The notes beneath the pieces are model-generated. The model saw nothing but the letters and a program-made list of their open reading frames with translations. It made no database searches and was not told where the DNA came from. A DNA stretch of 64,000 nt from Phytophthora colocasiae. Lineage: Eukaryota; Oomycota; Peronosporomycetes; Peronosporales; Peronosporaceae. The stretch spans positions 62,001-126,000 of the forward strand of contig JAGKQI010000102.1 of assembly GCA_018806915.1 (NCBI GenBank), written 5' to 3'. This document shows, piece by piece, positions 1-9,710 of this stretch; position 1 is the stretch's first letter, and each line of letters begins with the position of its first letter. Both the position numbers and the translations under genes were made by a program.

Positions 1-399
1 GTGCAACCCACCATGTTGTTCTGAAGAACATCCTTCCTAGGAATCGGCGTCTGCGCCGGAATCGTGGCAGCGTTGAGCTTGTTAAAAGCGTGAACGATAC
101 GCCACTTGCCATTCGGCTTTCGACACAGAACGTTGGCGCGGAGTGCGGAGAGACTTGCTCTCGCGCACGAGACCCGCCGCGCTTAGCACGGAAGAAGGCG
201 TCAATGACGTCGCATTGCTCTTTAGGAAGAGGCCACCGCTGGTCACGCAGCATTTAGTTCCAGGAACTAAGTCGATCTCGTGACGAACGCCTCGGTCAGG
301 AGGCAGGCCACTGGTGGTTCCTTTGAGACAACGTCTCCATATTCCTTCAGCAAGGAGTAGAAGGGATCCGAGGGATTCTTGAGGATCTCCTGATTCCAC
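1..399 (-). pseudogene. Reverse transcriptase N-terminal fragment of Ty3/gypsy pol
   Basis: The minus-strand translation contains a GLPPDRGVRHEIDLVPG segment, typical of the residues just before the RT fingers in oomycete gypsy elements. After frame changes it continues with KPNGKWRIVHAFNKLN and IPAQTPIPRKD, the conserved RT motif that starts the palm/fingers region. At least two frame changes are needed, and the catalytic YxDD region is off the left edge. It is part of the element running to 3177. Confidence 0.78.
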
Positions 400-719
400 T
401 CCTGGCGCTCAGCGCTTTGACCTCGGCTAAGACGGACTCGTCAACGAGGGACGATGAGTTTAACTCTCTTCAGGTCGAACGATGACCACCTCGGCGAGTT
501 CGCCAGCCTTCAAGGCATCGCCAAAGTCGGCGAACGACATCTCTTCTAGCCTGGCAAGGAGCTTGTCAACACTCGGCAGTCCGTCCAGCAGTGACGCTGC
601 CTCGGCACCGCGCCGTCCACTCCATCAACCAGAGTGTATAGCTGCCCACAGCCCTCCCGTGCGTTGACACTTGACGTCACGGACGACTCAGACGCAGAGC
701 GTCTCGCCCATAGGGCCTT

Positions 720-1060
720 ACGACGTCGTCGTCTAGCTGACGAACGTCCACTAGACGGAGTACGTGCCGTCGCACAGGTTTCGGCCCCTTCAGGCCCAGT
801 GTCAGTGACACTCTGCGATCCACTCGGTCGACGACCGATGCCGCTCAGCGGAGTACGTGCCGCTGCACAATCAATGACCGTAACAGGTCCAGTGTCAGAG
901 ACACTCAGCGATCGACTTGGTCCACGACCAGTATCACTCGACGGAGTACGTGCCGCCCCACAGTTCACGGCCTGGTAAGGCGCCCTGATGCCATCGGCAT
1001 CCAGGTGACGGTCCATGACCGGCGTCACTCGGCGGAGTACGTGCCGCCCCACAGGGGTTA
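720..1060 (-). repeat. Imperfect tandem repeat, about 93-bp period, in retroelement linker
   Basis: The 14-base core CGGAGTACGTGCCG recurs at about 756, 849, 942 and 1033, giving spacings of 93, 93 and 91 bp. On the minus strand the unit encodes an AARTP-S-G-RxPS-containing peptide repeated about four times. It lies between the protease and the reverse transcriptase of the left gypsy relic. Confidence 0.7.
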
Positions 1061-1789
1061 CGTGAGCTTTGCCCACACGTTGACTCACTGTCAACCAGCG
1101 CTACGCGCTCAACAGGACTGCGGTCCTCGCACTCGGTGCTGTCCACTAACTCGGACACACCGACTTCCAGCATCATAGCCGACTCGGCTCGATGCTCGCG
1201 CCAATAGCGCTTCTGCTTCCTAGCAGAGGTGGGTTCATGACTCGCCAAAGCTCCACTAGGAGAGAAGTGCGTAGCACCTAAGGTCTTCGACCTCCAATCA
1301 ATCCATGGCTCGTGGCGCTCCAGCCACGCCATACCAAGGATGAGGTCGTACCTCGAATCCAGGTCCAGGACCAAGCAGCGTTCCACGCTATCGAAGTCCA
1401 AGAACTTCAGCCGCAGGTCCATGGGGACCTTGGCTACCGTGACACGGACGCCCGTCGCTAGACGGACAGTGACGGTGTCACCTCTTCGCGCTCGAAGCGC
1501 CTCAGCATATTGCTGACTACTCAACGGTGGAGCGTCTGACATAGCTGCCAGACGCCCCCGAATCGATCAACACGATCCATGGCTTCAGCCCTTCACGTCC
1601 ACCTGACGACCAGCAAGCCCTGCTTGCTCTCCGTTCCGTGTTCAAGAGCACGGAGCTCTTTGGGGCTGAGCCCCAGTGCCTCTCACGCACTGCAGAACTA
1701 GTTCTTCCCCAGCAGACCGCCCCGCGTCTACTGGGAGCCGGCGTTTCGGGCAGAGCCCAAAGCGGGACCTGCGGCAGGGTTGCGGCCAC
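934..1789 (-). pseudogene. Retropepsin (aspartic protease) fragment of Ty3/gypsy
   Basis: Two overlapping minus-strand frames make up a retroviral-type protease. The upstream frame (1517-1789) carries WIVLIDSGASGSYVR, the D-S-G active-site motif followed by the usual hydrophobic strand. The second frame (934-1542) continues with a beta-rich stretch and the DLILGMAWLERHEPWIDW motif that marks the end of gypsy proteases. A frameshift separates the two halves, so no intact enzyme is made. Confidence 0.8.
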
Positions 1790-2704
1790 TTGGGCCGGCG
1801 CGCTCTTTGCGCAGAGGGCTGTTGGGCCTCAGGTGTGAGGGACTGCCGCATGTATAGCACCGGCGGGTGCTCATACGCTGCACCGCAGCTCGTAGCTCAG
1901 CTACCTCATCTTCAGCATAGCTGAGGTCCATGGCTGGTCCACTGGACCCTGTGCTGATAGCACTGACCCTCGACAACTTAAAGTTGTGTTCGGCATTCAA
2001 TGCCACGCTGACAGCGTCCTCGAAGCTGCGGGGGTTCTGACGGAATGCCTCCGTCCTGGCCACGCCAGCTCGCAAGCCTTCCATGAAGACGGTCACGGCG
2101 ACCACCTCGGGTAGAGGGTCGGCGGCCATGCCGGCGATGAGCGTGCGCAGCTCTTGGACATAGTCCACCAGATCCTTCTTGCCCTGTCGGCGCAAGGCGA
2201 AGCGTGACCGCACGCGATACGCCTGGTTAGGGTGGAGCAAACACTTGCGTGAGCTTGGCCTTTAGCTCGCCCAAGTAGGGAAGGCTGCTTCCACCGACGT
2301 CCCAGACGTCAAAGCCCATTCTCGTGCTTTCGTCCTTCGAGCTTGGAGATGGCAAACGCCACGCGTTGGGCTCCTCCAACTGGAGCATGGCGGCCCCCAT
2401 GGCCATTTCTGACCTCTCGGGTCCACAACAGGAGGTTCTCTCCCTCCTTCCCGTGGAAGGTCTTCACGCTGAGCGTGACGGGCTTAGCTCTCGGAGCAGG
2501 GGTAGCCCCTTTTACATTCCGCTGAATGTGCTCGACGAGAGCGTTCTCGTACGAGGCAAATGCCTCGAGGCGCGCGTTGACGGCCTCCGGCCCTTGAGAC
2601 GCAAGGTGCGCTATACCTTCAGGGCCCAGCAAGGACGTAAGCTTGTTAAGCGTGTCCTGCTGACTCGGAGTCAAGTGAGCGTATGCTTCTTGCTCCATTC
2701 TCAC
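1728..2704 (-). pseudogene. Gag-like capsid/nucleocapsid fragment of Ty3/gypsy
   Basis: The N-terminal part (2309-2704) is a helical gag start (MRMEQEAYAHLTPSQQDTL). The downstream frame (1728-2240) carries a capsid-like helix set and ends in a zinc-knuckle-like sequence, CYTCGSPSHLRPNSP. The fourth ligand of the CX2CX4HX4C knuckle is replaced by serine. The frame is shifted between 2240 and 2309. This is the gag portion of the left element, degraded. Confidence 0.72.
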
Positions 2705-2751
2705 AGAGAAACAGTCTTCAACTCAGGAGTTGGATTGACCTAAGTGCTACC

Positions 2752-3177
2752 AGATGCAGCGGGGCTGCGTAGGTGTGCACGGCACAGAGGAAGTTGGGTT
2801 GACTCGTAGAGTCCTGCTTGCAAGGCACTAGCCTTCGGTTCTATACAAGAACCAAGTAGTCCACTAAATACGGGACTCTCACAATCAGTGTCCCTATAAT
2901 AAAGGAACTAACACTAATTATGTAAAATGCAAACTGATTTTTATTGACTTTATTGCCCTAATCCTAAATGTAACGGATTTAGTATCTAACATACTAAATC
3001 CTAATCAAAATGCAACGTGAGGCTCTGAGGCCATCCACGTATCTACTCGTGTGTGCCACACCATTATGTACCCACATAAATGTATCCTTGAGTGTCACAC
3101 ACCATTATGTACCCACATAAATGTATCCACGTGTGTCACACACCAACGAGAAACATTCGTGTAACATCCCCGTTACA
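2752..3177 (-). repeat. Putative 5' LTR of the left gypsy element
   Basis: On the minus strand the segment begins TGTAACGGGGATGTTACA, a terminal inverted palindrome starting with TG, and ends at ...GCTGCA. This is followed by TGGTAGCACT, which resembles a tRNA primer-binding site. It lies directly upstream of gag. Within it a 27-bp sequence (CCATTATGTACCCACATAAA...) occurs twice, at 3061-3087 and 3102-3128, a 41-bp period. Only one LTR is inside the window, so the boundaries are inferred. Confidence 0.5.
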
Positions 3178-3371
3178 GCAACGGCAACTTGTTGGGTTGG
3201 ACTCCAATCTTAGACTGAGCTTCTGTCGTCTTCCCTACTCCTAGATATGCAGAGCCTCCTCGAGGCAAAGGGACGCTTTGTTCTTCCAGAGCCTTCGTCC
3301 CAGTAACTACTTCAACACTGTGCACCTTTTCGTCCAGCACAGCACCTCTGCTAACGGCAGAGGTCCACGTT

Positions 3372-4843
3372 TCAACACTTAAATCCGCTTCTAACCGTTT
3401 TGCGAGACAACGCATTCCACGAATTCTTCGTCCAACCTATAAATTGCTGCCGTGTAGGTGCTTTTATCTTAAACGGAATCGTAGAAGTTGAAGCGCGTAG
3501 TTGTTCCAACATTTTCTCCACCCAATTTTGCCGCATTTTGTCTTTTAATGGTTTGTTCCACGAAGTGTCAGCCGGCTGGCGCGCAAACGTGTAACCAGCG
3601 GATATAGCCAACGGTTCCACGTTCAATAGCCGAAAACCTGGACGTCAAGGCGACAATGTCCCGAAAATTTTCTAGAAGAAGCAAATCAGGGGTATTGATG
3701 TTCTCTCGGTGTTAGAAATGATGCAACAAGAACTGTATAGTTAGTTCGCTGTTCCACCGCCTCACTGCATTACCGTAAATCTGCACTTCATTTTGCTCAC
3801 CACGTAGTTGTCTCCACAATTAAGCTCCAAAGCCATATTGAAAAGCAGAGTTTTCCCAAGATCGAAGTGAATCAGTTGACGGTCTAGTTTAAAAACCATA
3901 AAAGGATCGTATTTCGTGCCACAACTATCGCCAAAAAGCATGAACGTAACTCGATCCTTGTCGTTACCTGCACTCTTCATCCACACAGTTTTGGACCCTG
4001 TCAATTCAACAGTTTGAGTTGGTAAATACTCATTATTTATTGCTACATGACATCACAGTTAGTTTAACAAATAAAAAAAATAAAAAATAACAGACCAGTT
4101 TGGTCGGCATTATAAACTTGGTCAATACCGAGTTCCGCCATTTTTTTTGCTGCACCTTTTCCTCAAACTCGGAAGCCTTCTCTGCTGAGTCAGCTGGAGT
4201 CTTCTGGCTATGACGCGTGCGTGGACGGATGATCAGGTCATTACGACGCAGAAACGAACGAAGCCAGGTATGTGAGGCAGCAAAACTGTCTCTTGGGAGA
4301 CCTGCAGTATCATAGCTTTCTTTGGGTTGCATGCGCACCATTGAGCCTGTCACAGGGATACCTTCTTTTCTAAGTGAATTTATCCAGAGTACAATTTGTT
4401 CCTCTATTTCGCGAGGAAGCGTAGCTGACGCGCCCAGAGAGCGGTCATTGCAGTGCGACCCGCAGCCGATTTCGCATTTTTCCACTAGGAGCTCGCGCTG
4501 GTCAAGCGAATTGTAGATTTGCCGCGTTTTTTTTAGAATGTATTTGGGTTGGGAGAAGTTCGGGATAAAAATGCTTGACGGTCAAGTGCATTTTGTCTTT
4601 CGACACTACGGTATCGTAAAACCCCACAACCGAAAGCTTGTAGGCGTATGAAATGGCAGCGCGCTTGATCTTCTTGGGAGGCTTGCGAGTGCCAGAAATA
4701 CGGATTCTTCCTTTCCGTTGGTCGAGCGTGGGGGGGGAAGTGCGCGCTATTGCGAATTTCTTGCAATGAGCTGGTGGATAGTTACAGTTAAGCATGATTT
4801 TTGTACTCTGAATTATGATATCTAGACTTGTGCGCTGTTCCAT
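3372..4843 (-). pseudogene. Broken pogo/CENP-B-like (Tc1-mariner superfamily) transposase
   Basis: Minus-strand frames read, in order: an N-terminal HTH region (4502-4843, KLSVVGFYDTV...), a CENP-B/Tc5-type DNA-binding region (4033-4485, LRKEGIPVTGSMVRM then WLRSFLRRNDLIIRPRTR), a DDE-superfamily core fragment (3762-4004, KTVWMKSAGNDKDRVTFML) and a C-terminal DDE fragment (3372-3626). The order matches pogo-like transposases. A shift lies at a homopolymer near 4525, where another frame links the N-terminus to the HTH region, and further breaks occur near 4110 and 3750. The catalytic triad cannot be assembled. No terminal inverted repeats were identified. Confidence 0.78.
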
Positions 4844-5583
4844 TCTCGATATGGGATTGGTTGGAGGGAAGTCTGAATTAGGTGATCACACTGAAGTAGG
4901 AAATCTCAAATACGGTAGTCGGAGAGAGACTAATCACAAGAGAAAAGTCTGATATCGGTTTCTGAATATCACAAATCCAGAACCGAGACACTTGACTTTC
5001 AGAGATAATCAACAAATATACAGAGTTCAGTAATATACAAATATATACAGCCGTTCTTATTCTTTCTGGGCCCTTGAACGGTGGGCTAGCACTCCAGGTC
5101 AACTAGGGACTCGTTACCAGACAACTGGTCTGTCTAGTATCCCTGTTACGTTCGTGCACCACCCTCTAATATAGAGGGAAAATATAAACCAATACAATCG
5201 GCTGTATACAACAGTCAAACTTGCACTCTGAAAACGACTGTCTAGTTTCCATAGCCTGTCCAAACGAGCGATATAAAATGGGCTACCGTTAGAGACGAGA
5301 CAAATGACCCAACTAGGATATGGAATAGGTGGGTCCTCTCAGGTCTCTTCGTTACCTGATCTTCGCCTAAGGGGATCGGAAAGGCGAGAGATCACACGGC
5401 AACAAACCTCGACGCGGCCTTGCAGACAGAAATACAGCGACTTCTGGGCTATATGGCAAATTGAACTCTGTTTATCGTTTATCTTTCTTGTAACTATCAT
5501 ATCTTTCTGGTATCTCTTTTTTTTGCCTTCTTTGGCGTCCTTTATGTAGTCAACCTTCGTATCTCAGGTACTCTTGGTCGGAA
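4844..5583. other. AT-rich interval, possibly LTR remnant; no gene
   Basis: No convincing coding sequence is visible. The stretch is AT-rich, and contains the palindrome TGTTACGTTCGTGCACCA near 5142 and TATA-like runs around 5030-5050 and 5270. This composition and the TG-start palindrome resemble solo LTR material, but no second copy or target duplication is seen, so the assignment is weak. Confidence 0.25.
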
Positions 5584-6300
5584 ATGATCGAGAGCCGTTG
5601 GAACTTTATCCGCTCGCCGTCTCACTCTACATCCATAGCCTATTTGCTGGATCCATCTAAGCCGACTGACGCTTTTGTGACCTTTAAAGAAACAACCACA
5701 TCTCTCAAAACGATCGACAAAGCTGTGGAATTGGCGGTTCGCTTTAGGCTACCGCACGGTGTCACCCCAACAAGGTTCCGCTCACTATTGGCGGCATTTT
5801 ACGATGAGAAAAACTCGTGGGACACACTGACTAAGGAGGAAAACAGTAAGTATCCACCGTTGGATTGGTGGGCAGGACAGGATACTATGCCTGTCCTCCG
5901 TGACTTTGCTGCAAAGGTGTTGAGCAGCCCTACTTCATCCGCCGCAAGTGAGAGGCTGTGGAGCACACAAGGTTTTATTCACAGCAAGGTTCGCAATAAA
6001 CTGCGAGTCCGAAGTGTGGAGAAATTATCTTTTATCCGCACGAACGGGGGTGATAAGAGTGCGAGATCGGAGGTGATATACCAAACGCCTTCGGTGGCTG
6101 AAAGTGTTGATGACATGAGCGACGAGGAGGAGGATCCAAGCATATTCGACTTTGAAAGTGACGACTTTAATTTGTTGTTGGAGTCGATTGCAAATTTTGA
6201 CGGTGAGTATGCTGACAGCGACGATGGAGACGACGAGTTTGCCGATGAAGCTGATGATGAAGCTGGTGATTCCGAAAACGGTACTTCATTCTACATGTAG
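5584..6300 (+). pseudogene. hAT transposase C-terminal dimerisation fragment
   Basis: The 238-residue frame carries the hAT family C-terminal signature: a WW-containing segment (YPPLDWWAGQD), then SSPTSSAASERLWSTQGFIHSKVRNKL and a following LSFIRTN. It then ends in a long acidic tail. hAT transposases are usually 600-800 residues, and neither the BED zinc finger nor the catalytic core is upstream in frame. This is therefore a 5'-truncated relic. It may be related to the non-autonomous hAT element at 39450-40119, but the two share no obvious sequence. Confidence 0.82.
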
Positions 6301-8600
6301 TGATGGTCTCCATTCTAGGGCCTTCATCGCTGCCATCGAGATGCACTTTAACAGCTGCTCCAGTATCGGTTGTCTCATTCTTCGCGGCTTCAAGCCTCGC
6401 TTCCCGCAGTGGACGCTGACGTTTGAGATCACGGGCTCCCATGGTATGCTACAAGTCCGAGGGGTTCGGCGAGGTCATTGCGTTTGAGAACGCGCATCTA
6501 GTGCATGAAGAAATTCAGGAACTGGAAATGCTTTTTAGCGCCCAAGTCACCACTACATCCACCACTACATAACCAACTGCTCAATTCACTGGCCCCATCA
6601 AAGACTGGCCATTTCATCGTCTTCAAACGTTTCCTGTTCTTGTCGCCTTTAATCGGTAATAATGCAGCCGCTTCCTCTTTTCCTGCTGCGTTTTCGTCGT
6701 AATCCCCATCACCGTAGTAACACGTTGTCCTCACTTTGGATGTAGAAGGTGTCCGTTTACTAGAGGTTGGCCCTGGCTGAAGGTTCGGCACCAGTTTGTT
6801 CGTGGGTGTCCCGCCTAGTGCTTTACGGTGAACGCAAAATTATAAGCGTACAACATCTTCTCTGCTAACAGCTCCGCCGAATCTACTGACGGCATTGCAT
6901 GTGTGTTCCAATGTAACATTGTGGTAATGAGTCGGATTATTACCAGGAAGCTTGAGCATTCATAAATAATTTCCATTTAGGCCTGCATTTCTGCAGCGGC
7001 GGATGCATCCTGTGCCATGAGGACCACGCGAACTTCTGCGGCTGTGACCACCAGCAGCTCCCGTAGCGCCATGGGCGTATTCTGACTCCATTGTCTTTCT
7101 GCTTCCTCCTTGAAAACCCCAGCAAAGCATGCTACTCGGTTGCTGCTGCGGGTACTTGACGTCCAAAACTGCGTTTACACGTGACCGTCTTACCAGTTCG
7201 TAGCGGGTTGATAGGTGGTTGGTTAGCGCCGTTGACTCAAGTCGCGGACGAGTTTCGTGCGTTTTGTGTCTGTAGGGGTGCTAAGCTTTGGAGGAGACCT
7301 GTTGCGCAGTCGGTACACCGCCATGCGTTCCAGCGACTTGGTCGAAACTCCTAGCGCCCTGAAGGCGCCACCTCCCCAGAATAATGCCCGCAATATGTCA
7401 GCGCTTAGCAAAATCCATCGCTAGCTGCAGACTTCTGTACCTGCTTGCAGTCACCTTCTTTAACTTGCCGGGTTTGCGGTGGCGTCCTTCTTCTCGTTCA
7501 TGATCGCGGTGGCTTCATCGGGCGCTGAACTTGATGATAGAGATTGCGCACACTGGGTTCCAGCAGGCAGCGATCGAGGGTCTTGTCCACGGTCGACACG
7601 ACCGTGGAATTGCCAGAATTGTTGAGGCGGCTCAGCCTTGTCTAGTTTTGTAAAACCGCCATTTATAGGCTGGAAATATTTCAGCGTGAACGTATTTTAT
7701 CTCGCTCCAATTAACCCCTAATTGAGAGGCCAAATATTTAATAATTTCTATTAAACTCCTAAATAACAACCCTAGTAGAGACGTTATTACGGGGGATGTG
7801 CGGGTCAGGCACCACTTGATTGCGTGACTTGAACTTGGGTTCACTTGGTTTCAGTATGATCTTGAATCTTCGTTGATATCAGAGTCTTGGTTATTCAGAG
7901 TGGGGATACCAGCGTCTTGGGCAGGATATCATAGTACGGAGCATCAATGCTTCAATGTACACGAAGTTCTTGGGGGTTGCGCGGGTGCGCGGCGTCCGGC
8001 GCGCGATACTTGGTCTCTGCGGGTAAGTAGTGTAGATCCTTGAACCATCATCGTGGCGCTGGACAGTAACGGGATGAGGTCTCTCAAAGATACGTTCTTT
8101 TGAGAGACTTTCCGCCAGGAATTAGGCACTCATCGTCGGGGAAAGTCCGGTGACCAGACAGAGTGTAGTATACCTTCAGGGTTGCACACACTCTGAAGAA
8201 CACTTCTCGTCCATTGGGCCCTTTACAGTCAGGCTAAGGTTTATCCACAATCTTCAACAGATGTAGCACGGGTGCGACCGCATCCCAAGCTCACCCTTGC
8301 TTATAACCCATAATATAACTCATCCAATCGTAAATATCTACCTGTCGCTCAAAAATCGGAAATAGCACCATGTCATTACTCTCTTGCCTTTTGCTCCACG
8401 AAGAAAACAGCACTCGCTCTTACGCCTCCTGCGTCCAGGAATGGTGCATGCGACCCACCATCTTCTTGCTACCACGATTTCCACTCGCGTTCTTGTCTCT
8501 GATGCAAGGTCGTCGTCATTTTGAATTGCATACAGTAGCCAGCATGTTTCGCTGAGAAGTTGCTCAGCAGTTCAGCTACTCCGTTGAGTACGAGCGAACA

Positions 8601-8640
8601 GGCACAGGTTCGGCACAGGTTCGGCACAGGTTCGGCACAT
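8601..8640. repeat. 11-bp tandem repeat
   Basis: GGCACAGGTTC is repeated three times in tandem, followed by a partial copy (GGCACA). It lies in non-coding, transposon-rich DNA. Confidence 0.85.
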
Positions 8641-9140
8641 ACATACTGGTTGAATTCTCGATAGTAACCACTGCTGTCGTCGGCCAGCAATCAGGCAGCT
8701 GTCCCTTGTCGGGCTCGAAGCAGTGACCGTCGAGAGGTCGACGCGTTGATCCAGACGTTTGCGTTCGCGAGGTCGTGTGACGCATTGGAGAGAGCTAGAG
8801 GCTCTTCGAGGTGCTCGACGAGCCCATGCGGCTGTTAAACTGGTTCAAACCCAGCTGGGAGTGCTTCTTTTGTTCTCTTACTCTCTCTCACAGAAATTAT
8901 TGCTGCACCTGAAGGTCGCCCACATTGCACAGTTCTGTTGAAATTGGCCATCGCTTCGTTGCACCATCCAGACAATTTCAAAGTGAATTAATTTCATACT
9001 TGGTGAAGGTACGAGTCCCACAAAATTTCTTCCGTTCGAATATTTTCTTATTAAATTGGTGTTATAATAGTAGTAATATTACCATCATTTGTTTTCTACT
9101 ACTCTTCTAAAGGCTGCTAGTGAAACGGGTACTTGTTTGT

Positions 9141-9166
9141 ACTACAACAACAACAACTACTACTAT

Positions 9167-9199
<33 letters not shown>

Positions 9200-9200
9200 C
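9141..9200. repeat. (ACT)n/(ACA)n trinucleotide microsatellite
   Basis: About 60 bp of imperfect ACA then ACT/CTA triplets. It is likely to be length-polymorphic. Confidence 0.92.
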
Positions 9201-9240
9201 AGTAATCGAAATGTCATCTACGGTACTATCGTTGATGTAA

Positions 9241-9299
9241 TGCACAGTGAGCGATATATATTATGGATCTACGTTAATTTATGTGTCGCTCACTGTGCA
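9241..9299. repeat. Perfect 14-bp inverted repeat (hairpin)
   Basis: TGCACAGTGAGCGA at 9241-9254 is the exact reverse complement of TCGCTCACTGTGCA at 9286-9299, with a 31-bp AT-rich spacer. It sits just upstream of the ORF at 9314 and about 400 bp upstream of the giant gene. It could be a terminal repeat relic, a transcript hairpin or a regulatory palindrome; nothing selects among these. Confidence 0.85.
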
Positions 9300-9313
9300 G
9301 ATAATTGTTGACC

Positions 9314-9706
9314 ATGAGAAGACCATACCTCGAGGACGCTGTGCAGGAAGTTCGCCTGCACCGAGCCGCCAGTAGCCTTCGCAACGACTGGGAGAATGGG
9401 ACCCTCCATGAAGATGTCACGAACAACCCAGACCGACACTACGCGGTGCATCACAGGCCGCATGTGACTGGGGTTATCTACGATCCTGGAGTAGGAGGGG
9501 TCTACGCTCTACACTGTGGATCAACGTCATCTTTTGACCACAACATGTCTGATGGCACCGATTTCGTCTTCAAGGAGCGCGACACAATGTGTCATATACT
9601 ACTGCGAGCCCCGCCCGCGAGGCAGGTATGGACAGCTAGCTATCTTCTGTGCCGAAGTGACGCCTCTTTATTTTTGATCGATGTGCGTCTCTTCGCGCTC
9701 ACTTGA
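9314..9706 (+). CDS. Hypothetical small ORF upstream of the giant gene
   Basis: The frame from the ATG at 9314 gives about 130 residues, beginning MRRPYLEDAVQEVRLHRAAS. No family is recognised and there is no signal peptide or membrane segment. A good splice donor, GGCAG|GTATGG, lies at 9625/9626, and an AG lies at 9709-9710, immediately before the ATG of the giant gene. The intron would be 85 nt, and because 9314-9625 is exactly 104 codons the splice would be in frame. The ORF could thus be an independent gene, an upstream ORF or an alternative first exon. The strong signal peptide starting at 9711 argues against the fusion being the main product. Confidence 0.3.
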   Translation: MRRPYLEDAVQEVRLHRAASSLRNDWENGTLHEDVTNNPDRHYAVHHRPHVTGVIYDPGVGGVYALHCGSTSSFDHNMSDGTDFVFKERDTMCHILLRAPPARQVWTASYLLCRSDASLFLIDVRLFALT

Positions 9707-9710
9707 CAAG

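Larger units (their letters stand above)
1..3177 (-). mobile_element. Degenerate Ty3/gypsy LTR retrotransposon, truncated by window edge
   Basis: Reading the minus strand from about 3177 downwards gives, in order, a putative 5' LTR, a gag-like region with a zinc knuckle, an aspartic protease with a DSGAS motif, a repetitive linker and the start of a reverse transcriptase at the left edge. That order is diagnostic of Ty3/gypsy gag-pol. The reading frame is broken several times, so this is a dead copy. The rest of pol and the 3' LTR lie outside the window, so target duplications cannot be checked. It differs from the element at 56882-63579 in LTR termini and gag sequence, so it is another family. 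Confidence 0.82.
6301..9240. other. Transposon-derived or intergenic DNA; no gene recognised
   Basis: Only short, overlapping frames on both strands are present, with no recognised domain. Minus-strand pieces at 6960-7166, 7223-7411 and 7944-8129 look like decayed coding sequence because the frames shift without losing amino-acid-like composition, but I cannot name a family. Segment 7640-7860 is AT-rich and LTR-like. A short tandem repeat (8601-8640) and a trinucleotide repeat (9141-9200) are listed separately. Confidence 0.5.

Noticed and set aside
4860..5160. Solo LTR of a Copia-like element
   Set aside because: TG-start palindrome and AT-richness are suggestive, but no partner LTR, target duplication or internal domain is present.
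6960..7411. Possible transposase on the minus strand
   Set aside because: Coding-like composition only; no catalytic or DNA-binding motif could be named.
9681..9710. Start of the giant protein at ATG 9681
   Set aside because: Possible, but the ATG at 9711 gives a cleaner signal peptide; 9681 adds ten polar residues ahead of it. Kept only as an alternative.
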